A DNA stretch of 60,000 bases, from contig OU612073.1 in the NCBI GenBank assembly GCA_914767715.1, positions 6,822,001-6,882,000 on the forward strand, given 5' to 3'. The translations under genes and the position numbers were made by a program. A model generated the notes under the pieces. That model saw only the letters and a program-made list of their open reading frames with translations, ran no database searches and had not been told where the DNA came from. Source of the DNA: Membranipora membranacea (lineage: Eukaryota > Bryozoa > Gymnolaemata > Cheilostomatida > Membraniporidae). Of this stretch, positions 1 to 11,600 are shown piece after piece. The first letter of the stretch is position 1. Each line of letters starts with the position of its first letter.

Positions 1-151
1 GTAACCTAACAAAGACAGCAGACAAGGATTTAAGTACATGCAGCCGTTTTCGACTGAAACGGTTTGTGATTCCTCACACAAGAAGTCTCACGCCCCAACC
101 GACCTGCAAAGATGTGCCTATAATACCCTGCTTGAAACATATATGCCACAG

Positions 152-257
152 TAGATCAAGTTTCATCCAATTTGCCTGCATTCCAGTATGCTCCCAATCT
201 GCTGGTCAAACCACAGGGAGCAACCCCGAATACAGGCAATTGGACCAAATTTGGTCT
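152..257. repeat. Small MITE-like inverted repeat, family C copy 1
   Basis: Two arms of about 40 bp face each other: the left begins TAGATCAAGTTTCATCCAA and runs to GCTCCC, the right runs from GGGAGCAA to GGACCAAATTTGGTCTA. Related copies are at 2311-2434 and 9887-10007, with weaker partial copies near 19045-19130 and 19341-19425. There is no coding capacity, as in non-autonomous elements. The superfamily is not determined. Confidence 0.65.
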
Positions 258-2310
258 ATTGCTACAGTCACAAGAACAGAACTAAAATCAAAATCAATCG
301 CACAACACTCTCCACTCCACTCCTACCTGACAGCATATTGATCCCACAGTACAGTGCTATGATGTATAAAATACTGAACCAGTGTGACAGCCTTAGAGGC
401 AGCAGCAGCAGCTGCAGTGTATTGGATGACTATCATATACAGAATATGACACCTAGGCATGCGGAATTCACAGCAATAAACTGATTCCTCCTAGACAAGA
501 CAGATACAAACAAATAATATTCTGTGAATACTCCACATTATTCGATATGACTGTTGAATAATATTCTAAGTTGCGTGCTTTCTAATTAAAAGAGCAAACA
601 AATCTGTTTTTGTGACCTAAAATGATAATTAGCTACAGATGGGTTGCTTCTCATTGCCAAAACACTAGGGTCTTCATAAAAAACCTGGTGAAGACCCAGA
701 CGTGACCGAGTATACACAAAGGTTTAACTGGTGAAATATTTACAACAAAAAACTAAGTATAATTGATAATTGATGTTTTCTCTTTTTAAGCTAATCGTTA
801 ATTTGTTGGCCTGGATGATGTGACAATGATAACACACAGCTGATGACTATGTCAGCGGCAGCATTTTTAGAATATGAATCATCCTTGTAAATTAGATAAA
901 TATTTGTTGGTCTAAAGTACACTGCGGAGCGCGCAAAAAATTCATAGTGGATAACCAGGTGAAAATAATCTTCATACTTTGGACTCAGTAAGACACTGGA
1001 TGTATTTAGGATTGTGAAAAATGAAAGGATCCTGGTAAAAATCTGGCGGATGACTCAAAAACACAACATGGTGTGGGAAGTTACTCAGACAAAAAATTAC
1101 ATTTTCTTAATCGGAATGTGGAATATATTTAGTGGTTACAGTTTTCCCTGCAGTCAGTAGAAAGTAAGGCCTTGAATTTTACAGGGCTCATGTCGGCTCT
1201 ATTTTTAGATCTGATTGGAAATATCAAAGAGTATTACACTTTATATTACACCTTCAGTTTTTAGTTAGTTTTGCGGTGAGAATATAACATCCATCAACTC
1301 CAGAAGAATTTCATATACCATGTGATATCAAACAATGGTATAAAGTATCAATTTTTGAGGTAGAGCAGAACTAGAATGTTCTATCTGAGCTTATTCCTCG
1401 TGATATCTCAAAAACTATGTTTGAAGAAAGTATCAAAAGTTTACTACACAGTCCTCAAAAATCATAACAAATTTTATGATATTTCAAAACATTGGAAATA
1501 TTCCAATGTTATTGAATTTTATTGGATGGCTGTTAAGTTTCGGATAGTTTACGTTCATATTTTGACATTTGACCCACATGTATATGGAACCACCCAAATG
1601 AGTAAGTTTGCGATGAAAATTAAAAATGCATTACAGATGTCAAAGTACGGCTACCAAATAAGGACCAAAACAAGCACCTATGGTTCACTTTCACAAGCCA
1701 TGCTAGGAGCCAGACAGCATTAAATAGAACAAACTCGAACTTTTCTACAGCATGGTTCATCAAGAAACAGGAGGGAGTTGTCTATCATGCAGCCTCTATG
1801 GGTCGAAAAGTTACAACTAGGCATAATAGAGTCTGCCAATACTAGTCTGAGGGAGGACAACAACTTTGGGGGCATGCAGGAGAGGGCTAACATACACTAA
1901 CTTATAACTTGAACAAAAGCAAAAAGCAATAATTGTTTCTTTGCAAAACAAGCAGAGAAAAACGCTGAAGTCTAAATAAGCAAAAGGAGAGAAAAGTTTA
2001 TAACTCAATTTGGATACTTGCCGGATGATTGCGTAGGATAACAATCTAAAGAGGAAGGAGGGATATAGGTGGTCAGTCGTGATCAGCAAATACTTGGAGT
2101 GGGAATGCAGGGCATGTTTAACAGGGTGGGAATGCATACCATGTATAACGGAGCCGGAATGTGTACCATGTATTACAAGCTTCCAGTCTTAGTGTAAACA
2201 AGGAGTCTCTAATTCCTTGGTGTAAAGTACACTGTCGACAGGGAAACATGAGGGTGGTGGTGGTGCAATGGATTGCCAAATGTTGCGGAAATGAAGCGCC
2301 GGGTAATTCC

Positions 2311-2434
2311 TAGATAAAGTTGGATCCAGATTGCCCGCATTTCAGCCATTCCCATTCTGCAGGTGAGCGGCCGCCGCCACCTTTGCTGGCGGCTCAAAGG
2401 GTGGCAACTAAAAATGCAGGTCAACTGGATCCTA
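2311..2434. repeat. Small MITE-like inverted repeat, family C copy 3
   Basis: The left arm starts TAGATAAAGTTGGATCCAGA and the right arm ends CAACTGGATCCTA; they are inverted relative to each other and match the copies at 152 and 9887. The centre is GC-rich and partly self-complementary. On the minus strand the element contains a good 3' splice site (GCATTTTTAG, exon start at 2407) followed by an open frame to a TGA at 2342-2344, so it could supply an alternative last exon to the adjoining gene. Confidence 0.6.
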
Positions 2435-2600
2435 GATCCCGATTGATTAGTGTTCATGTATCATTCTTCTGAATAGCAGAACAGGCCTAAGTTTCAATTG
2501 TTGGCCATTGCAAGCCACTGTGCACTTATCCCTTCACCATTCCATACCACCATTGACAAATTTTACAGGATTCCTCGAGGTGATCAAAACAAAGAGCAGA

Positions 2601-5600
2601 TCAACTTCTGTATTTTCCACCCACCTCATTGTGATTATCATCATCTATAGAGTGCTCCTTCTTATGGTGACTTCGTTCGCTTAGTCCCAGTAATCTGCTT
2701 GAAATGTTCATAGGAGGGATGACATCGCTCTGACGAGCCCTTCTACCTCCTGGCTGGGCTAACATGGCAGCTCCGCTGACGTTACGTGTAAGAGATGGGC
2801 CTGTAGGAAGTCTCTGTGGGTACATCTGTAACAAGATAAAAAAATTATGTTATTATACTCAGTGTATTATATTATTATACTTATATATATATTACACACT
2901 CTCTGTACTCATCCTTACCACGGGTTAGGGCTGTAAAGGGTACTAAAAACAAATCAAGATCCGACCCGGTCCTGACCTGCGGAGGCAAACCTGCAGGTGA
3001 GGACCGGGTTCATAACCCGTAATCAGCCGTACCAGTAAGATTGACAACATTCCCAAAATGCATCACATAATTAGGGAGCTCAGATGCACTCTTCTGCTGT
3101 CGTCTCATTACTGCATGTTGCTACCTGACTAGTAACAGCATGCGGACCTGATCTCATACGGAAAGCCAGAAAACTGCATTGTTTTACACACCCTTTCCAT
3201 AAATTTTACCTTACTAAATTTGACGTTTTTACTGACTATTCTGGTGGGAGGTTTTGAATGAAGCCCATATCCCCCCAGTGATGCCAGAAACTATAGGTTA
3301 ACAAATGTAATGATCAAGACATTTGAAAAGGTAATCTGTTGGCAGACTCTCACAGTAGGGGCTAATTTTATCTAAATCGGGACACCCTAAGGCACTGCTG
3401 AGCAAAGTGACGCCCAACATTACATAAGCATGCTCCTTGATCTGAGAATTGATATCTCAACCAGACATAAAAAAGGCTCAACTCAACAAGCAAGAATAAA
3501 CCTGTCATGCACTATTAATATCTAAATAAGTCAACCCAGTGGTAAACATTTTACCATTCTCAAGAAACAATATCTAAACAAACTAGCTTCCTGTGGGAAA
3601 TAAGATGGCTGCAGCTGGGTTAATCAATCCAAATAAAATGTACATTACTTCTACAAACTACACCTACCGAAAAATCCTCCCAGCGACCAGCGCAACATCC
3701 ATAAGAATGGTGGTATTATGATGCTGGGTATCAAAAAAGTACATCGCTGTAAATACTAAGTCAATCACTCAATCAACCAATTAACAGGAAATTAGAGATT
3801 AGAATATTTCTTAAGAAAACATTGCACATCATCTGAGATAGTAGTGCAATAAATCACATGGAAAAAGTGATAAAGGCGCCTTCGAGGAAGCATTACACTG
3901 CATGACCAGGATAATTCCGAATCCAATCTGCTGAGATATATGCTGGAAAAGCCAAAGGTTGCAACTCACGTCATACCAAACCAGTTCGCAAGAAGACGCA
4001 TCTCCGTGATAAGATATTGCATGTAATTCCCAAATTTACTCGAAATCTCTAATGGTATATATCAGTCAGATGGTGTAAAAATTGTGAAAAATTACTCACC
4101 AAAGATAACATCTCAACTAATGTCGAATTCCTTTTACTCCCACAAGCAATAAATCACACCAAAAAAACGCTCCGCCAAATATTAGTCACCTAAAAGTCTA
4201 TTGAGCTTATTCAAGGCAGGCTATAATTTTGCACATGCTGTCTCAGTGAGCGAGTGTATTCTAATAATGAGGCATCATTATGTGACTGGGCGCTGCCTAG
4301 CTCATCCTAATCAGTCAGCAAATAAGAAGAAATGATGAAGATTTGATTGATTGTTTGTTTAGAGCTAAATAGTTGGCATCAGGCATCAGAAAAAAATCAA
4401 AGTTCACGATCACCCATCCCAGCAAAATTACATGATAATCATCGCTGAGCATGGCATCCAAACAGGGATCCTACGGTTTGACAGCAAAAATGAGGTGACA
4501 AAGTCCATTTTAAAGGCTTGGCATTGGCAGATTTTCAGTTACACATCTGCAAATATGAGAACTGTGATTTCTGTAAATTTGAAAATAATCTAAACATCAC
4601 TGACCATATTAGGTCAAATATGCTGTGACAACTTGGCGACCCATGAAATGCTCTCATGCTATTCAATTGGTATTGATCTTGATTTCCTTCTTCCGACAAC
4701 TGCCATGGAAACTCCCAGCGGAACCTGACAGGAGCACTTGTAGCAAACTATCCCTACAGAGACAACATGTCACCTCTTGCTCACAACTTGAATTACTTCA
4801 GAATTACTCAAAATGACAGGTGCACTCAAGTGAGTTGACAGCCAACTGGGGTGTTTAGAATAATTTCGTTCTAGTCCTTACTACAATTAAAACTTACGAC
4901 AATTCTTTGATACTTCCCATAATTTGATGCTGATTAAGATAAACCGATACTTCCCTGACTTACCCGATACTGAAATTTGATGTCTGCAACACAGCATCCA
5001 ACAAAAAGTCTCTTTGCCTCCGAGAGCGCACTCACAATCTGGACAGGCTCACAATTAACTAGCTCAAGCAGCTTTTTTCAACTACAGTCACAAACAAATC
5101 TGGAGAGAATGCTGCCGACTAAAGCCACAAACAAACGTAGAGAAAATGCTGCCGACTAGTTTTACCTGTGTTAGTCTGTCTCATTGACAGCCAGGGAATA
5201 AATTCCTTGCTCTATACAAATAAACACAGTCATTGAGCAATTTCAAATAAGCATTCAATAAGAGCACATACTTCAATCTGAATAGTCGATGAATATCTAA
5301 TACTTTGGTACAAATTATTCCACCCTTTCCTTTTCATCACCTCTCAAACATACAAATAGCTCTTAATGCCACTTTGTAGTGGTCTGAGAAAGCGAAGAAA
5401 GGTTATAGAAATTTGTCATGACCTGCATGTTACTTAAACATTAATGAGTGATTGTTGTTTTAGCCATTGTAACTTCGTTGGGGGTGTATTTTACCTGTGA
5501 AAGGTCATAAAGGAAATTCTATACCAAGTCTTACAAAATTAGCTCAGCCATTTATCAGGTCTATATTTTGGAGGTGATTTCGGTGATTCAAAAGCAAATG

Positions 5601-8600
5601 AATGGTTTGTTGTCAAACATTGATGTATCAAGTTTAATTTCATATTCAGGTAAACCACTAGAGGTTTAACAATACCCTTGTGATGACCACTTCAACAATG
5701 GAGTGAAAAATGGAAATTAAGATTTAGATATCATCTTACTGACAGACGCTAACAGGTGCTCAAAAAGAAAAGTGAGACCTACAAGGTCCGAGACATGGTC
5801 CAAATATCTTCAAAGAGAATAATTCTTGAGTAGCAAGTCTCATGAGTTCATCATAGCAAACAAACTTAGTTAAATTTAGATAATTGATGCCTGCCATCAT
5901 TTGAATAACAAACCCAAGCTCACTATTGCCGTAAAGAGGAAATTATCTAATTCCTCAGGACAACAAACATGACCAGCCAGGTCAAATCATCGTAGGCAAA
6001 GATTGCCTCCAAATTAAAAACAAAACAAAACTTTTAGTGGCATCTAACAGCCATTTTTTAGGATTGCAGTGTTTCATGGATTGCAAGAGGGGAGAGATCC
6101 TCTTCAGTTCGACCAAAGATTATAAATTGGCTCAGCAGGGCTTGTCACACATACCTATAGAGAAAATGTAGGACACCTGGTAGGACACTGCTAGTCTAGC
6201 ACTCAGTCTCACAGTGTCGGTGGGCGGGATAGTTTGTTTGAAGTTAGGGTGTAGTCACCTATTGGCGGCCAGTGACTGGCAGGCCTGGGCAGCAGTCAAA
6301 TACTGCACTCATTATTTAGGATGAGTGTAGGCTACTTTGATATCATAAAAACTCTCCTAGCCTACCTAGGAGAGTATCATTTATTAATTTATTACAAATA
6401 TTATGGGAGCAACTTAATGAAGGATAAACTTTGAGTGCATAAATATCTAGCCATGGATAGTCATGGATATTTTCAGAAACTAAGATATGCGATGGTCAAG
6501 TCTAGCATGTTGGTACCTAACTGATAGGCTATAAAAATCAGGCCTCTGGGAAACACGGAGGGCCTCTCTATGAGAGTTCCGACGACACAAACACTCCTGA
6601 TAGCCCCATTTCAGGTAGTCAGGCCAATGACCTATCACAGAAACAAGGCTACGTTCAGGTGCTGTTTCTTCTAAACAGGAAGACAAGTTAATTAATAGCA
6701 GTCTGCACTTTGAGCTGCTTACATAATCAATGCATGCGCAACCAGCAATTCATGGAAATTAGGGTTTGCCAATTGGTGCTAGCAACAAAAAACTGAAAGC
6801 ATACTTCCAGCAACCTCAGTTACAACAGATAGAAGGAATCTTACCCAAAGACTTTAAAGTTATCATTTAGTCTATGATCCATCCTCTAGCCTACTCCACC
6901 TATCACTCATGAGAGCACACTCATTCAAAAAAACTCCCAAGTACGCAAGCAGAAGAAAGAAAACCTGAAAGCATACTTGTACAGTAAGCAACCTCAGTTA
7001 AAACGGGTAGGAAGAAATCTACTTCATATTTACTTACTCCACCCATCACACTCTTGAGAACACACCATAGACTTAATATATTAAGTCTATGGAACACACT
7101 CATTCATAAACTACGAGAGTACGCAAGCAGAAGACAGAATCAATCGGCACGACAAACTTACCTTGGATGAGCTACACACAACCGGCATACCAGCTTTACA
7201 AGAAAGAGGCAGAAAGTATGAGATCTCGTGCTACGAGTATCTTGTGTCCCAAGCTTAGCACTCTCTATGTATCTAAGGAAGCAAAGCGCCTCCAGTAATA
7301 ACTTATTGTGCACAGTCACCTTATTATCAATAAACTGGAGCTACAGAGCTATAAATGCCGTGTTGTGACAGGCAGTCCATTCATATCAAGATAATTTGCT
7401 CTGTCATATCAGTGCTTCATGCGATTCAATCTTGTGTAGAATAATATTATATCCTTGGATATCCCATGCTTATCATAATAATATACATTCCTGAGTAATT
7501 CAAATTCACACTGCATTTAGCATACCTTAGGGATCAAATTGCTATTTTCTAATGTCATATGACTAATAGCTACACCCTAACTGCTAAAGGACACCTTGGA
7601 AGTACTAAAGATAAGACACATCACCTATGAAACACGACACATTCGTGTAAAAACTTGAGTGCAATTAACTCGGAAATGAATGGAACGAATAGCAGAGGAG
7701 TTTATGGGTGACAAATACTATTGGCGTTACGAAGAAAACTAACAATGCAATATAACTTGAGAGTTACTATGATTTTTCAATCAGCTAGTAGCTGTGTTTC
7801 ATCAAAATATGGGTATTGAAACCCTGCCCTGTATATCAAGGATAACCAAGAAATAATTGCCAAGAAGTTGCCCACTCCTGTTCTCAAATCTATCAAAATG
7901 TACAATGCTCCACATGCAGCCTATCATCCCTAAACGATGGTATTCCAAATGAGATCAGGATATCTGCAATAGCAACAAGCTTTCAGTAGTTCGACTGCAA
8001 GGACAAGAATGGAAGTGCTGTTGTACCGATGGAGTTTCCATACCCTTGCCCGCACAAGCCACCCAGTCACAGAAAATTATCGTGGCCAATGCCTACATTG
8101 AGTTATCAAACAGACAGCTCCTTCAGAAAGCAAATCGTAAAGCTTAGCATTCTTACCTCGCCACTGGTGCTGGGAGATCTGTTCTTGCGTGGAGGAGTTG
8201 GACTAACCCCTTGCACACTTTTCATCAAGGTCGCCGCGGCGGAGGTAACTCGTATCACGGGGTTATTCTTCTTACGCGGAGAAGGTGAAGGTATAGACTT
8301 GGTTTTGTCTACAGCTGACTTCTTAGTCTTTGACAACCTCCCATCAACATCATCAACAGAGGCTAATGGTGCTTTATAATCTAAAAACAACCAATTACGA
8401 GGTCAATAAATTATAGTAAACAATACATAGTAACTTGGTAAACAAACTTATTGATGTATTGTAGTATGAAGACCTTCAGATGTAGTATTCACAGGTAGTA
8501 GAATCAGATAAGCCATTATTCTGTAAAGGATCAATAAGTTCCAGTTGGGATATAAGTTACTAATTAGACAAAAGTTTGATGGTTGCCTGTTGGTCATAGG

Positions 8601-11600
8601 AGTTGTGCTCTCTCAAAACTGTGAAACGATAGAGAAGACAAAAATCAAACATTATCTGTATACCTGTATAAGGGAAGAACAATGTCTTCTTGCTAGAAAA
8701 ACCCACAAGCTGATCATGATATCTTAGAGCGTGAACAGATGCTTTCTCGCAGCTAATGATTAAATACAACAATACAGAAAAAATCTAAGAGAAGTTATCA
8801 AGATTCCAAATAAAGAGCGACAGCGTTGAAGCAACATGATTGAATATTATTATCCAGCAATAACTAGCTGACCAGAGCTGTTGCCCTTATGGTATGCTCA
8901 TGTTAAAAAAAGTGTCCCATCTGAAGTAGTATTAGTAATTCAGCAGGATCTATTTTGAGCAAAGTACCAAAGTTTTAGCAGTAACAGAAACATGCATGAA
9001 GATGGAAAGTGCGCTCTTACGATAACGTGATCAAGTTTGTAGAATAGAATAACATTTTTAAACTAGAGGCGATATTATTCGTATTTTGATAATATATCTG
9101 TTCAAAATACATCCAGTGTTTTTTATTCGTAAAGTATAAACGTTTCTGCTGAGCTAGGTAGCAGAGTTACCGTTAATCTCGCAAAACTCATGATCTCATA
9201 ATTGAAACCTGCCGTCAAACTGTTTGATGTTCAAAAAAGAAAAACCGAGCCAAAGCGTTTGTAATCAATAGTGTTAGTATTGATAATAACCACTACCGTC
9301 TTTCTAAGTGGTGAAGGCTTGTGTAATAGTATGGAGCTCTACCAACATCCTACACACACATGCGGAGAAAGTCACGTTCAATGACATCATAATTGTAGTT
9401 TTGTGCAAGAGATAGACATAATATACTAACAGTGAGATTGCAATGCAGTGAATGCTCTCTTTACAAGAACCAAGTGGAGTGCTGTAAAAGTCTAATATGG
9501 CATGGAATAGGCGAGTTTGCCTTAGAGACTGTCTGGCACATTAAACAGATATATTCAGAGTTATTGAGATGGCTTTGTAACCTCCTTCATCGGGTGAGTT
9601 AATGAAGGTCAAAAAGATCCTGAAGGTCAAGGTCATATCCCTAAAAACAATTGTCCTCTGGTTTGAGTGATATTGTGGATGCAAGTGAGAACGACCCGCA
9701 CCACATTGAGAAACGGACAATGCAAAATAATAAGAGCGTGTGAGTGGAAGAAAAGTGAGCAAAGAGCAAAGCTTACGACAAAAGGAAGAATATTCACATT
9801 TGCCCTTCTAACGCCGAGTGCACTTAAACATGTAAGCAGCTACCCAAAACCTTCCATAGTGCCGGGCAGAACCTAGATCTCCAACCTAGTCCAAGTTTGA
9901 TCATGTTTGCTTGTCTTCAGGTTTACTCCCATTTCACTGTACGCCGCGGCTGATCAGTTGGGGAAAAGCAACTTCGAATGCAGGCAAAGTGGATCAAACT
10001 TGGTCTAACCCCAACCTAGAACCACAGGCTATCAATAGCCAACAACACCACAGGTGACCAAGCTTACCAATAACATTGAGTGTGTGACCCGTGAGCATGT
10101 GAAAGTCATAATCTAGGGGCAGCGATGCCGACCGGTCGCCGTCCAAATATACCCCTAGATCGTCTAACTTGACACACTTGAGCTCACAAATGGGCTCGAT
10201 AACATCTCTAAAGTGATATAGAAATGATGTATTTGCATTTTTTATGCTGTATGACAAATAACCTGAAGGTCATGGGATGATTGACTGGACAAGGTTTAGC
10301 AATTACTATCACATTACACACCCTGAGTCTTTGCTTATGGTAGATGGATTCCTAATGACCATGTGTATGAGAAGCTGTCACAATTTAGGCCTCTACTTGA
10401 GTATAGGGACCAGCAGCAGTCAAAACCCAAGTCTTTTTTTTACTAATTCGGCCCTCCTCTCTGCAACGCTATATCCTATCCTATGTTATTTGGAAAAAAT
10501 AAGGACTTATATGCAATAGTACTGGCTACTATACTATATATGCGGTGGTACAGAAAACTGTCAGTAGCTATTTTAACCACTGCTGTGCCAGGCCGCATCA
10601 GTTACGACCTGACACTAGGGTCACTGGCATTAGAAGAGATGTCACCCTTGTCTGAAAGCACAATAACCTGCCTCCTTTTCGAGGCTCAGTTGTATTAAAG
10701 ACTCTACGTAACAAAGCCGTGTCTACCTCTTGTTGCTCTGAGGTTGAGATCCTCAGTAAGTAAGATTATCACTCACAATCCCCGACATGCACTGTAATTT
10801 TCATTCAAACTTAGATAGAGACCTCTTGAGTTATGCAATCTCCTGACAAATTTCCTGTCAGCCAGCCAAATTTTTTTTGCAAGTCGGTCAACTAGGCTCT
10901 AATGGTATTAATGCAACACAATTTGTGCAGTGACTGACCGTTTGGCGAGGTCAAAAGATGTTGTATGGCCTGGAAAACAGGTTTTTTTAAAGTGGTTTAG
11001 TGTCTGGTTATTAGGCCTATTGACTGATTTTTTGTCTGCTAGGAATCAATTCAATAAATGAATATGCAACTGTCAAGGTCGAGTATTACCCATTTAATTT
11101 ACCAAGGGTTGGTGCTGTTCTCAAGTATATACAGAGTTTTTTGAAAACGCATGAGATACAGCTGACTGTTTAAATCAGACATATTTGAATGAAAAACAAG
11201 TTAACAAAGGGTTTTATATTTTTTTGTGCCAGATTTGAGAGCAATATGACCATATAAAACAGGGTGCACCAGTACAAACTACATTCATAGCCAAACCAGT
11301 TCCTATTTGTTGCAACAACGCATGAGAATCTGTTTCTTTCATCAGCGCCCACACCTGCCCATGTAGATTGGCTACATTCCTGAACTCATTATAAACATAC
11401 CGTCCCTGTGGCAACCAGCAAATTTATCATGTGATATATGTAAGAGTTCTAAAATTACTTATTTTAATAAATTAGGCTTATAATCATACCTCTTCACCAG
11501 GTATTTGCAAAGACCTTCACACCTAGATTCACAAGCTTGCATAAACAGAGGTTTATTAGTTTCACACAATTTCAAACGTAGCCTGAAAGTTGAACCACAG

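Larger units (their letters stand above)
1..2600. other. Intergenic/3' flanking region, no gene recognised
   Basis: AT-rich sequence with only short open frames (longest about 115 codons at 1376-1723), none of which has splice sites, a domain or a family resemblance that I can support. It holds two copies of a small inverted-repeat element (152-257 and 2311-2434, listed separately). It may include the 3' untranslated region of the minus-strand gene ending at 2601. Confidence 0.5.

Noticed and set aside
1376-1723. 115-codon plus-strand open frame
   Set aside because: No splice context, domain or biased composition suggesting a protein; AT-rich region where such frames arise by chance.
2342-2407. 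Definitive terminal exon of the minus-strand gene
   Set aside because: It lies inside a MITE and the previous exon already reads to a stop at 2601, so it is listed only as an alternative.
11214-11414. Minus-strand frame with YVYNEFRNVANLHGQ as an exon of the unknown gene
   Set aside because: Its acceptor is in phase 0 while the flanking exons need phase 2, and the exons on either side join correctly without it.
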